Shown here: positions 54,451-63,736 of the stretch, piece after piece | How positions within the stretch are numbered: position 1 is the stretch's first letter | Layout of the letters: each line of letters starts with the position of its first letter | From: Verrucomicrobiia bacterium DG1235 | Lineage (GTDB): Bacteria; Verrucomicrobiota; Verrucomicrobiia; Opitutales; Opitutaceae | DNA: 64,000 nt | Reading direction: 5' to 3' | NCBI GenBank assembly: GCA_000155695.1 | Contig: DS990592.1 | Location: 3,410,335-3,474,334 of the forward strand | The notes under the pieces: generated by a model | Database searches by the model: none | What the model saw: the letters and a program-made list of their open reading frames with translations, nothing else | Told to the model about the DNA's origin: nothing | Made by a program: the position numbers and the translations under genes

Positions 54451-55242
54451 ATGAAGGAAGACGTATTCGCTCGAGTAGACGGCGGAGGCGAAGAGCTCCG
54501 CGCCGATACAAGCTACTTCTGGGACAACTCCAAACGAAGCGAATCGAATCGGATCAACCTTCAACGCACCCAAAACGGAGAGGGTTTCTTCGAAGACTCG
54601 CAGCGACGCTATTCCGTTCCCGCTGGCAAGATCATGGCTTTCACGCAACGTGAGAACTCTCGCTACGGCTACCCCGCCACCGCCACCGAACCCTACCGCC
54701 TCCGCTACCTCTCCATCGACCCCACCGCCACTGCGACTCCCCTCTTCCATCGTATCCGCCATGACTTCGGTCCCGTACTCTCCATGCCGAATGGATCGGA
54801 ATCCGCATCCCTATTCGACGAAATTTTCCACCGCTTCCGCCAACGCACTTTCCGCGACCGCTACCACGAGTCGGACCTGATCACGCGCCTACTGACCTCA
54901 ATTTATCGCCAGCAAGTCGAAGACACCCAGCACACCGACCCCATCGAATACGGCTACCACATTCTGCACAACCAATTCACCAATCCAATCAAACTCAAAG
55001 ACGTCGCGAGCAGTTGTGGAATCTCTCGAGAACACTTCATCCGAGCCTTTTCGCAACGCTTCGGAAAATCGCCTGGGGCCGTTCTTCGCAAGCTTCGGCT
55101 CGACCACGCCCACTCCATGCTTCAAGCCACACGCCTACCACTCCAGCAGATCGCCGAAGCTAGCGGGTTTTCAACAGCCAACGTCTTCTGCCGGTCCTTC
55201 CGAAATGAGTTTGGGCTGACTCCTAGCGCTGTTCGGCAATGA
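54451..55242 (+). CDS. AraC/XylS-family transcriptional regulator
   Basis: A 263-residue regulator. The N-terminal half resembles an AraC cupin-like ligand domain without clear motif; the C-terminal two HTHs are clear: LKDVASSCGISREHFIRAFSQRFGKSPGAV and PLQQIAEASGFSTANVFCRSFRNEFGLTPS. ATG 54451 is chosen because the ORF start at 54382 lies in the palindrome. It stands between the alpha-galactosidase and the minus-strand mannanase/TonB/arabinanase genes and is the most likely regulator of this polysaccharide locus. Its 3' end overlaps the convergent GH26 gene by 20 bp. Confidence 0.9.
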   Translation: MKEDVFARVDGGGEELRADTSYFWDNSKRSESNRINLQRTQNGEGFFEDSQRRYSVPAGKIMAFTQRENSRYGYPATATEPYRLRYLSIDPTATATPLFHRIRHDFGPVLSMPNGSESASLFDEIFHRFRQRTFRDRYHESDLITRLLTSIYRQQVEDTQHTDPIEYGYHILHNQFTNPIKLKDVASSCGISREHFIRAFSQRFGKSPGAVLRKLRLDHAHSMLQATRLPLQQIAEASGFSTANVFCRSFRNEFGLTPSAVRQ

Positions 55243-57022
55243 AACGAACGAAGGCCCGCTCTCCATCAGTTAACTGAATGGATAAAGAAGAACTGCCTTC
55301 GCTTCCTTTAAACGCGCTCGGCAAAAAATCTATTTCTGACCAGTTTTCCAGATCCGAACTACCCAAAATCCTCAGTTTCAATAATTCAATATCACTGGCT
55401 ACGCTTTCCAATGCCAAAGATACCTGAGCCTTCAAATCGCCTGATCCGCTACGCAGTTCGATCCGCTTCTCGCTCGCCTCGAAAAAGGCTAACATAGCCG
55501 ACAAATCCTCGAAAGGAGTGTACCCAATTTTCACTGACAATCCGTCAAGAACCCCATCATCGTTCGAATCCGAATCCTCATCACTGCTTCCAAAACGATC
55601 CTCTAGCAGTGCGCTAAGTCCGTCCTCATCTAAGTCCGGAGAAACCAGCTCGTCAAAAGTCACGACACCACTCGAGGTATAGATTCTAATGAGCTCCGCC
55701 TGGTCAGGCATCCCAGCAGCTCCAAGATCTCCACTCCAACTCATGAAGTAGGAAAACCATACTCCAAGGCGGTGCATGGTCGGCACATCTGGCACACGAC
55801 CAAACTCCGATAGGGATATCATCTTCTCTCCATCGAACCGATCGATAAAACGCTTCCAGATGCTCGTCTGCGGATCTCGTGGATCCTCTGGATAGGCATC
55901 TACACCAAGGAGGTCCACGTATTCATCTCCTGCATACCATTCCAGATTTTCAATCGTCTGAACCCAGATAAGGTTATGAATCCCGTGATAATCCGTCAAA
56001 CGATCGTACAGCAGAACCCAGAGCCGACGCAGATTGTCCGCCCCCTGCGTACCCCACCAAAACCAGCCACCATCTGACTCGTGTAGCGGACGCCACAGCA
56101 CAGGCACCTTAGCCTCCTGCAACTTCTTCAGTTCCACCGCGATCACATCGATATCACGCAGGAGCAGTTGGTAGTTAGCTCCCTCCGGATCATCCAAAGC
56201 CGCTGCGAAATTGAATGTGGTCGCACGCGAATAAAAGCCGCTCCACCATGGATTTTCCTCAGTCAGCAGTAGGTCCGTCGGTGCGTTCCAATGCCAAGAT
56301 AAGGTCACAATCATGCCGGCATCATGCTGAGCGATAAGCGACTCTGTGTGATTGTTCGGATTCGAACCGTTAGCGATTCGCGTCGGCGAATATTCGATTA
56401 AGTCTCCTCCGATAATTGCAGGTCGCACTCCCGTTAGACTTTCTACGATATCTAATTCCGCGACATCCTGTTGTCCAGAAAAGGTAAGCTTTCCGTAGTG
56501 TTCAGACAAATACACGAGCAATGACTTCACTTCTTCGCTCGCCAATGAATCGACCGGCGTAGGATCAACTGGCAACGGTGGAGCGGGCGGCTCTACCTCT
56601 AATAATTCAATGTAGTCTATCTCGTAATAGCTCCAGCCTCCACCAATCCAAAGCGTATTCTCGCCCTCTTCCAGCAGCACTGAACCAACTTCAAATCTCC
56701 GCCAAACCGAACTCGCCTCAAACATCCCTGAAAAGCCAACTCCATTGAGCTCTCCATTAAATCCTTTTTCCCCTGAAGGAGTCCGGTAGCCAATCACAAG
56801 GCTGTATACTCCTTCCGTCGCCACAAAGCTAAAACTCGATCGATCGGCCTCGTCAGTAAAGCCAGCTACATACCCGCTGCCAGAATATCCACCAGCCGAG
56901 CTATTAATCGCAGTACCTGTCAGAGCAGCATCCTCCGCTTCGTACCGCAGAGGATCATTGGCATGAGAGAACGCCACTAAACTAACAGTCAACGAAAGAC
57001 AAAAACATCGAACTAAACGCAT
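55223..57022 (-). CDS. GH26 beta-mannanase with CBM and EF-hand-like segment
   Basis: A secreted 599-residue endo-beta-mannanase. The signal is MRLVRCFCLSLTVSLVAFSHA. A CBM35-like module comes first (LRYEAEDAALTGT, SGSGYVAGF, NTLWIGGGW). The GH26 barrel (about 165-450) has the acid/base Glu in LWRPLHESDGGWFWWG, LIWVQT, DLLGVDAYPEDP and the nucleophile Glu in ISLSEFGRVP. Near residue 480-510 an Asp-rich stretch (LDEDGLSALLEDRFG, DEDSDSNDDGVLDG) looks like calcium-binding thrombospondin-3/EF-hand repeats, ahead of a C-terminal strand domain. ATG 57022 begins the signal peptide. It is 144 bp after the TonB receptor gene, beyond a terminator. Confidence 0.93.
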   Translation of the reverse strand: MRLVRCFCLSLTVSLVAFSHANDPLRYEAEDAALTGTAINSSAGGYSGSGYVAGFTDEADRSSFSFVATEGVYSLVIGYRTPSGEKGFNGELNGVGFSGMFEASSVWRRFEVGSVLLEEGENTLWIGGGWSYYEIDYIELLEVEPPAPPLPVDPTPVDSLASEEVKSLLVYLSEHYGKLTFSGQQDVAELDIVESLTGVRPAIIGGDLIEYSPTRIANGSNPNNHTESLIAQHDAGMIVTLSWHWNAPTDLLLTEENPWWSGFYSRATTFNFAAALDDPEGANYQLLLRDIDVIAVELKKLQEAKVPVLWRPLHESDGGWFWWGTQGADNLRRLWVLLYDRLTDYHGIHNLIWVQTIENLEWYAGDEYVDLLGVDAYPEDPRDPQTSIWKRFIDRFDGEKMISLSEFGRVPDVPTMHRLGVWFSYFMSWSGDLGAAGMPDQAELIRIYTSSGVVTFDELVSPDLDEDGLSALLEDRFGSSDEDSDSNDDGVLDGLSVKIGYTPFEDLSAMLAFFEASEKRIELRSGSGDLKAQVSLALESVASDIELLKLRILGSSDLENWSEIDFLPSAFKGSEGSSSLSIQLTDGERAFVRFIAEQR

Positions 57023-57100
57023 AATCAGGAAATCGATTCCCGAAAATACTGCTGCCTCTTTTGTCACAGGCAAGAAAGTATCCCATCCGCTAAAGTTCTG

Positions 57101-57132
57101 AAAAAAAGGGCGACCCTTGCGGATCGCCCTTT
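57101..57132 (-). terminator. Terminator of the TonB receptor gene
   Basis: Stem AAAGGGCGA/TCGCCCTTT with a short GC-rich loop, followed by a seven-base T-run on the minus strand, 34 bp after the receptor stop. It should limit read-through into the GH26 gene. Confidence 0.85.
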
Positions 57133-57166
57133 CTAATAAATCAACTTAAACAAACAAATACACTAA

Positions 57167-60001
57167 CTAGAAGCTGTAACGTGCTCCGACAGCGATCGTA
57201 CGGCTAATCAACCAATTACCTAGATTGTGAGTTTCTGGATACACGTAGTAGTTCTCGTAGATTTCGTCCGTGATGTTCGTCGCGTCCAAAGTGAGCTTGA
57301 GACTATCAGAAACGTTGTAGGTGAACTGGAAGTCCAAACTCTGCTGCGGCGCGCGCCAGACACCAAGCGGATTGGCAAATTGAGCTGCTTCGCTATTATT
57401 CAACCAGTCTTCACGCGAGACATAGGAGAGTCGTGAGTTCCACTTCTCCTTTTCGTATGCGAGCACGACACTGTATGAAGAATCGGATACACCGTAAAAG
57501 TCGGTAGAACGCGTCCCGATAATCTCTCCCGCCAAGTCCGTTTCCGGAACGTCCTGACTGGAATTGAGCATCGTGTACGAAGCCTGAACGCCGAATCCAT
57601 CAAGGATACCTGGCAGATCATCCGGGAAATAGACCCAGCCGATTTCCACACCGTCTAGCTTGCCATTCGAGGCATTCTCCGGCTGCGAGAGCACATAGTC
57701 GTAGTTATCGTATATGATCTTGTTTCGGAAATCGATCACCAAGCCGTCGATCTCACGCTTGAAAAGCGTCACGTTCACCGTACCTGCATCTTCCATATAA
57801 TACTCGAAAGACAAATCGTAGTTCTTCGAAGTTGTCGCGCGGAGATTTGGATTACCGCCGCTCGCAGTACCATAGCCGATGTTCGTCACATCATCAAAGT
57901 AGTGTATGATCGGATTGAGACTAGCGAAGCCTGGACGACGCAAGGTTTCGCCGTAGCTAAAACGGGTACGAAAACTAGGGGTCCAATCGTATCGAACCAT
58001 GAAGCTCGGAAGAAGATCGGAAGTCGAAGTCGAACCAGGAGTCCAAGTCTTTGATTCCAAATCAAAGGCCATCATGTCTGTATCCACATCTACAAAACGG
58101 AAACCAATCTGACCATCGAGCCTGCGCTCGGCTACGTCCGTACGGAAATCAGCCACCACATAAGCACTGGTTGTTGTTTCGCTGACATTGAAATTCTCCG
58201 TCAGCTGATGAGTCGAGGTATCAGGCAAGCCATAGAGATCAAGAATTTCGTCGTGGTTGTCGTAAATGTATTGGCCATCCGCTACGAGCCAAGAGCTTGG
58301 CACGTCTGTGTTTCCATCGAAGAAACCATAGTTTTGGTAGGCCAGCTCAGGATGATCCCCGAGATTCTGACCAAGAAATGGCACATAGCCGACTTCTCCT
58401 GGCAATCCCATGCCACGGTCGAGAACACGATCCGATTCCGCCGCGCTACGGTCATCATAACGTATGCCAAAACTAAGCCCATTTATAATCCCCCAGTCCG
58501 CATCGTAGTCGCCATCAACTTTGAACTCAAGAGCGTCGCCTTCATTACGATTCGAGTTATCATAAAGCTGCGCAACCGTCCAAGAGGCTGGATCTGTCAA
58601 AATATCAGTCTCACCGAAGTTCCACGCCGGATACCCAGACTCGGACCTAAAATCCACGTCGATCTCACTGTGTACACGCTCAGTACGCATCGCGATGAAA
58701 TCAGTCTCGAACCTGCTGTCCTGATAAGACAGGTCTGCTTCCAGTTTCAGGTTCTCGCCTACATCCCATTTTCCGCCAAGAGCGAAGAGGTAGCTATCCG
58801 TGGTGCCTACCGTTAAGTCGCCGCTTTGGAAGCCATAAGGGAATCCGACGTTTTCGCGAGACTTCACGATATTGGTTCCTGGATACAACTCTACATCAGC
58901 AGCAGGGTTGTCGCTCAAGCCACCCCACCAGTCTGCGAAGGAGAAATGCAGGGAGTTAAAACCTTCGTTGCGATAACCGTTATAAAAGGCTTCGAACGTA
59001 TATTCCGAATTATCATCCGGAGCAAACTGAAGAACGAGATTCGCCGCAGAGCGTTCACGATGTCCCGTAAAGTCACTTGCGAATACCGCGTCACGAGACA
59101 GCACGTACTCGTACTCTTCGCCACCGAAGTTCAGTGTAGAACCTGCCGCAAACGGCAATCCCTGCTCCAAACCTGGAGTCCAGATAGCTGTATCAAAGAT
59201 ACGTTGATAAGGAGTGAAACCCGGAGGAGGATTATCCGTCGCGAACGGCACCATAGCTCCTGCAGTTACGCTTTGGTCACGGTAGTTGGTTTCCGCATAC
59301 GAAAGGTTGATAAGGGCGCCGAACTTGCCTGCATCCGTTTCCCAAATGTTTGAAGTCATGAAACTGACATTCGGATCAAACGAGCCTTCCTGCTCCTGAT
59401 TGATGAACCGAGTGGCAAGCACTGACTTGCGGCCGTCAAAGTAGAAAGGACGTTGTGTCTTAACGTCGATAACGCCCGCTATCCCTTGCTCAAGGTGCTC
59501 CGCCGAACGCGTCTTATAAACATCGACACGATTCAAAAGAGAGGAAGGAATATCCTGAAGCGCCACGCTGCGTCCGGAAGCGGTGAAGATGTTTCTTCCA
59601 TTTACCGTAGTCGCGATATCGTTTAGACCACGAATCGAAACAGTCGAAGCCTCGCCCGCGGCTCGGTCTGTCACCTGAACGCCGGTCATACGCTGAAGCG
59701 ATTCGACCACGTTGTTGTCAGGGAACTTTCCAATGTCTTCGGCTACGATGGCATCGACGATTTGGTACTCATTGCGCTTGATCGCAACGCCTTCGAGCAA
59801 ACTTTCGCGAATGCTGCCTTCGACGACGAAAGCTTCGAGCTCGAACACATCGTCTTCATCTTCGGTGTCGCTCTGGCCGTAAGCCAAACCGACTCCAGCA
59901 ACTAGCGACATAGCTAGGGCGATTGAAAAGCTCGCGGTTTTTCTGCTACGTGATGGTACGCAAAAAGCCGAGGCTTGGACTTGGGGGATCTTGGGGGTCA
60001 T
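57167..60001 (-). CDS. TonB-dependent outer-membrane receptor
   Basis: A 944-residue TonB-dependent receptor for oligosaccharide uptake. A long signal peptide is followed by DDVFELEAFVVEGSIRESL, which contains a TonB-box-like hydrophobic stretch. The plug domain runs about 75-190 (FPDNNVVESLQRMTGVQV, VSIRGLNDIATTVNGRNI, GVIDVKTQRPF). The 22-strand barrel ends IAVGARYSF with the terminal Phe required for barrel assembly. No SusD-like lipoprotein is adjacent, as is usual in Verrucomicrobiota, unlike Bacteroidota PULs. The neighbours suggest mannan or arabinan oligosaccharides as ligands. Confidence 0.94.
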   Translation of the reverse strand: MTPKIPQVQASAFCVPSRSRKTASFSIALAMSLVAGVGLAYGQSDTEDEDDVFELEAFVVEGSIRESLLEGVAIKRNEYQIVDAIVAEDIGKFPDNNVVESLQRMTGVQVTDRAAGEASTVSIRGLNDIATTVNGRNIFTASGRSVALQDIPSSLLNRVDVYKTRSAEHLEQGIAGVIDVKTQRPFYFDGRKSVLATRFINQEQEGSFDPNVSFMTSNIWETDAGKFGALINLSYAETNYRDQSVTAGAMVPFATDNPPPGFTPYQRIFDTAIWTPGLEQGLPFAAGSTLNFGGEEYEYVLSRDAVFASDFTGHRERSAANLVLQFAPDDNSEYTFEAFYNGYRNEGFNSLHFSFADWWGGLSDNPAADVELYPGTNIVKSRENVGFPYGFQSGDLTVGTTDSYLFALGGKWDVGENLKLEADLSYQDSRFETDFIAMRTERVHSEIDVDFRSESGYPAWNFGETDILTDPASWTVAQLYDNSNRNEGDALEFKVDGDYDADWGIINGLSFGIRYDDRSAAESDRVLDRGMGLPGEVGYVPFLGQNLGDHPELAYQNYGFFDGNTDVPSSWLVADGQYIYDNHDEILDLYGLPDTSTHQLTENFNVSETTTSAYVVADFRTDVAERRLDGQIGFRFVDVDTDMMAFDLESKTWTPGSTSTSDLLPSFMVRYDWTPSFRTRFSYGETLRRPGFASLNPIIHYFDDVTNIGYGTASGGNPNLRATTSKNYDLSFEYYMEDAGTVNVTLFKREIDGLVIDFRNKIIYDNYDYVLSQPENASNGKLDGVEIGWVYFPDDLPGILDGFGVQASYTMLNSSQDVPETDLAGEIIGTRSTDFYGVSDSSYSVVLAYEKEKWNSRLSYVSREDWLNNSEAAQFANPLGVWRAPQQSLDFQFTYNVSDSLKLTLDATNITDEIYENYYVYPETHNLGNWLISRTIAVGARYSF

Positions 60002-60158
60002 GGTAGTTATAGTTAGATTAAGATAGAGCTGAAATTGGTATAGTTACAGGAGATGGACTCAGCTCAGATTACTCCTATACTTCCAAATGCGCGGTTTCTT
60101 GAGAATTTCCGCCAAAGAAGATTAATTGTTCGAAAATTGATTTTTTTGAGGCTCGCGA

Positions 60159-61202
60159 TCACTCCGATTCGACGAGAAATGGCCACTCGTCCTCGGTCCA
60201 GCCGAGCTTCTCAATGTGCAGCTTGGGGAGTCCGCGCTCGGTCTCTCCGTCGTAGCCATGAAACACAGCGTACTCCACTCCATCGATTTCACAAACGGAG
60301 TTGTGACCTATTCCGTGCCAACGCTCGTCGCCGCCCTTGAGCAAGGTCCCACCTCCTTCAAGCAACGACACGCCTTTCTTGTCCAGATAGGGACCGAGAA
60401 TGTCTTCCGAACGGCCATAAATCATCTTATAAGTGCTGTCCTTCCCGCGGCAGCAGTAGTCGACCGAAGCGAACAAATATTAGTAGTCGCCCTTGCGATA
60501 TAAAAACGGCCCCTCAATCGCCCCGTTGCCTGCTTCCACAGAAACCTCGCCCCGTTTCGACTTTGTTTTTCTAGGGGCCACACGGCTTGCTATCGCATGA
60601 GGCTCCGCCTCGGGATCAGCCAACGCCGTCAGCTCACGGTTCATTTCCGCAATCTTCAATCCGCTCCAAAACGATCCAAACGCGAGGTAAGGCCTTCCCT
60701 CTTTATCGAAAATCAAGTTCGGATCGATCGCGTTCCAGTCATCCATCCCAGGATCGGAACGCAGTACGACGCCTCGATCTAGCCATTCAAAATCGGGACT
60801 GTTCGAATCAAGCGTCAAGTTCGTGGCCAAGCCGATACAGGAGTCATTTGTCCCAAAAGAGGAAACCGCATAATAAAGATAGTATTTCCCATCGCGATAG
60901 CTGATGTCCGGGGCCCACATATGACCGTTAAATCCAGACACCATCGCCGTCCATTCGGGACGTTTCTCAAACACCGGCTCCTGCATCGTCCACAACTCCA
61001 TATCAGAAGAGCTCCACACGGAAACCCCTGGCCCCGTGGTGAACAGATAATAGCTCCCGCCTTCCTCCACGATCACCGGATCATGGGCAACCACGTCAAA
61101 CTGTGGCACGTTTACCCTTCCTTGCACCACCGCCGGCTCATCCCCAAAGGCAGAAAAGACCAAGCAGACAGACGCTGCTATTCCTAGTATCGTTCGCTTC
61201 AT
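60159..61202 (-). pseudogene. GH43 endo-arabinanase interrupted by an in-frame stop
   Basis: Reads as one secreted GH43 enzyme of about 346 residues split by TAA at 60480-60482. Part 1 (240 residues) has a signal peptide, the base Asp in VAHDPVIVEEGG, WAPDISYRDGKYYLYY, the pKa-modulating Asp in NAIDPNLIFD and the acid Glu in GAIEGPFLYRKGDY. Part 2 (from 60479) resumes YLFASVDYCCRG, the expected next words of arabinanases (normally GDYYYLF), and ends with HGIGHNSV and HGYDG. The stop stands where Tyr (TAT/TAC) is expected, a one-base change. So this is a fresh pseudogene, a sequencing error, or readthrough. Most likely arabinan endo-1,5-alpha-L-arabinanase (GH43_5-like). Confidence 0.85.
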
Positions 61203-61224
61203 TTTATTTCAGTCGTCAAAGGCT

Positions 61225-62175
61225 CTAGTCTTTCGGGATGTCAAAAACAGGCATCCCGTCCTCGCTCCAAACCAATTTCTTAACAAAAGTGTGCCGATTC
61301 GGATCCCATAGCGGATCCCCTTCAATCTCCGTGTATTCGCGAGCGTGATACACTAGCAAATCATCCTTCCCATCCACCGAAACGGTAAAACTGTTGTGCC
61401 CTGGACCATAGTGCTTCCGCTCAAGATCGGAACAAAGCACTGGCTTTTCGCTCTTGGTCCAACTCGAGGGATTCAATAGATCGCTCTCGTCATCCGCATA
61501 AAGCAGTCCCATCGCATAATTCTCATCCGTCGCGCTCGCGGAGTAGGACAGGAAAATCTTTCCATACCTTTTTAACATCGACGGTCCTTCGTTCACCCAG
61601 AAGCCTCGTATTTCCCAATCGAACTCCGGAACGCTTAGCCGCACAGGCTCGCTCGCAAGCGTCAGCGGCGTATCCATCTTCGCGATATACAAATTCGAAT
61701 TTCCGCGAATGCCCTGCTCCTTCTGAGCCCACACGTAATAGAGAACCCCCTTATGCTCGAATGTCGTGGCATCCAGGCAAAACGTATCCATCCCCGTATC
61801 AATCTGCACCGGTCCCGACCATTCCGCCTCAAGCGGATTCTTCGCGTCGGTATGGATCGCGTACATACGATGCTGAAAGAGATCGTCCTTGATCTCACGC
61901 GACGGAGCCGCAGCGAAATAGATATACCAGCCGCCTCGATTAAAATGAATCTCCGGGGCCCAAATTAAGTCCGAAAAAGGACCTTCATCCGGCTTCGTCC
62001 AAACGGTCACTCTATCCGCCGAAACAAGCCCTTCGATACTCTTGGAGCGACGCAGTTCCAAGCGATCGTACTCGGGCACCGACGCGGAAAAATAGTAATA
62101 TCCATCCGGCGCCTTCAGTATATGCGGATCAGCCCGCTGCTCGATCAAAGGTTCTATAATTCTCTCGATTTCCAT
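61225..62175 (-). CDS. GH43 arabinofuranosidase-like, cytoplasmic
   Basis: A 316-residue five-bladed GH43 protein without signal peptide. Active-site residues are in QRADPHILKAPDGYYYFSAS (base Asp), FCLDATTFEHKGVLYYVWA (second Asp) and VNEGPSMLKRYGKIFLSYSAS (acid Glu); GPGHNSFTV carries the conserved His. The lack of a signal, and its place 13 bp after an oligosaccharide symporter gene, suggest it trims imported arabino-oligosaccharides. Alpha-L-arabinofuranosidase is the likely activity; xylosidase cannot be excluded. It is 22 bp before the interrupted GH43 gene, probably one operon. Confidence 0.9.
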   Translation of the reverse strand: MEIERIIEPLIEQRADPHILKAPDGYYYFSASVPEYDRLELRRSKSIEGLVSADRVTVWTKPDEGPFSDLIWAPEIHFNRGGWYIYFAAAPSREIKDDLFQHRMYAIHTDAKNPLEAEWSGPVQIDTGMDTFCLDATTFEHKGVLYYVWAQKEQGIRGNSNLYIAKMDTPLTLASEPVRLSVPEFDWEIRGFWVNEGPSMLKRYGKIFLSYSASATDENYAMGLLYADDESDLLNPSSWTKSEKPVLCSDLERKHYGPGHNSFTVSVDGKDDLLVYHAREYTEIEGDPLWDPNRHTFVKKLVWSEDGMPVFDIPKD

Positions 62176-62188
62176 CTTACAAAAATAA

Positions 62189-63544
62189 CTATGATTTGGC
62201 CGCAGTTTCCGCTTCCGCGAGTTGCACCTTAATAGTGTCGTACGCTTTATCCGTTATGAAGTACTTGAACATGAGCCCGCCCATCAGGGCGTGAAAGAAA
62301 CCTGGAATCACTGTCAGCATCAGAGCGATCCCCATCAGAGAAGTCTGCGTTTGCTCCACATCAGGAACGTATTCAAAAACTCCCAACAACCACGCCACCA
62401 CGAAACCGCCAATACCCATGCCCGCCTTTTGACAGAATGATATAAGCCCAAATGACATGCCGGCCACGCGCTTCCCAGTCTTGAGATGTCCATAGTCAAC
62501 CGCCTCAGCGATCGCGGACCAAAAAACAGGAGCGTGCAAATCCACCACAAACGATATCAGAAAATAAAGCACGAACGCGGACGCCACATCGCCGGGCTGT
62601 ACCAGAAAAAACATTACAACACTTAAGATACCAACCAACAGCTGCGTATATCTAAAAAGCTTAACCTTGCAGTAGCTCTTCGTTATCCAGGTCGAAGCCA
62701 CCATCGCCAGCACCGCTGCAGCGACCCCCGTTCCCATGAACGAAGACTGCATCACCTCGTCGCCGCCGAGGAAATACTTCGCGTAGTAGATCGCCACCGA
62801 TCCGCGAATGACATAACCAACCGTGCCGATGATACACACTCCGCACAGCACCAGCCATTGGTCATTGCGTAAAAGGAGCCGAATCATACCAACAATCGGC
62901 GTCCGATCCACCACGTGCTCGACTCGCTCCTTCGTAGTGAAAAAGCAAAACAGAAACAGCCCCGTGCCCAAAGCAGCCATCAAGCCCATCGCATTCTGAT
63001 AGCCACGAGCAATGTCTCCCGCTCCCCATTCCTTCGCCAAAATCGGCACCACGATCGCCACCAGAAAAGCCGCGATCTTCGCGAAAAAGAGTCGGTATCC
63101 ATTCGCCGACAACCGCTCCTGAGGCGAGCTCGTCAAAACGCTGATCAGAGAAATATAGGGAATGGTCACCGAAGTGAACATCACCGTCACGAAAATGTAA
63201 GTCGCGTAGGCGTAGACCAGCTTGCCGTTATAATCGAGGTCGGGCGTGCTAAACGTCAGGTAAACCGAAATCCCGAACGGAACCGACAAAAACAAGAAGT
63301 ACGGCCGAAAACGTCCCCAACGCGTTTTGATTCGATCCGTCAAAATCCCCATCATCGGATCCGTGAACGCGTCGATCATCCGAACCACGATCATCAGAAT
63401 CGCCACGTCCTTCGGATCCAAACCGAAGATATCCGTGTAGAAATAGGTGATGATCAGAAACATCGCGGAAATCACGACGTTTACCGCCGCATCTCCGGAG
63501 CCGAATCCGATCTTCTCGAAAACCGTAAGTTTTTTTGTATTCAT
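62189..63544 (-). CDS. GPH-family oligosaccharide:cation symporter
   Basis: A 451-residue transporter of the glycoside-pentoside-hexuronide family (XynP/MelB-like) with 12 spans. Signatures: KIGFGSGDAAVNVVISAMFLIITYFYTD, MVVRMIDAFTDPMMGILTDRIKTRWGRFRPYF-type sequence in spans 2-3, and FWSAIAEAVDYGHLKTGKRVAG in the second half. It starts MNTKKLTVFEKIGFG. It heads the minus-strand operon GPH, GH43, GH43 and likely imports arabino-oligosaccharides or related glycosides. An inverted repeat (63546-63563) sits directly before its start. Confidence 0.93.
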   Translation of the reverse strand: MNTKKLTVFEKIGFGSGDAAVNVVISAMFLIITYFYTDIFGLDPKDVAILMIVVRMIDAFTDPMMGILTDRIKTRWGRFRPYFLFLSVPFGISVYLTFSTPDLDYNGKLVYAYATYIFVTVMFTSVTIPYISLISVLTSSPQERLSANGYRLFFAKIAAFLVAIVVPILAKEWGAGDIARGYQNAMGLMAALGTGLFLFCFFTTKERVEHVVDRTPIVGMIRLLLRNDQWLVLCGVCIIGTVGYVIRGSVAIYYAKYFLGGDEVMQSSFMGTGVAAAVLAMVASTWITKSYCKVKLFRYTQLLVGILSVVMFFLVQPGDVASAFVLYFLISFVVDLHAPVFWSAIAEAVDYGHLKTGKRVAGMSFGLISFCQKAGMGIGGFVVAWLLGVFEYVPDVEQTQTSLMGIALMLTVIPGFFHALMGGLMFKYFITDKAYDTIKVQLAEAETAAKS

Positions 63545-63545
63545 A

Positions 63546-63563
63546 GAGTTCGTACCCGAACTC
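63546..63563. promoter_or_regulatory. Inverted repeat before the GPH symporter gene
   Basis: GAGTTCG-TACC-CGAACTC, perfect 7-bp arms, one base upstream of the start codon on the minus strand. It could be an operator for the arabinan operon or a leader hairpin. Confidence 0.5.
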
Positions 63564-63736
63564 CAGATAAGTTCGTCAGGGTTGGGTTGTGGTAAGGGGG
63601 CATGCAGGATGGAGTTTGATCAATCAGCCCTCGCCAAGCCGCTCCAACACGGGCGGAAACGACAAAGAGAGCACTACCAATACATGCGCTCTCGCCTCCC
63701 CATACCCGACACATGGGGAATTTTTATTTCGGAGAC

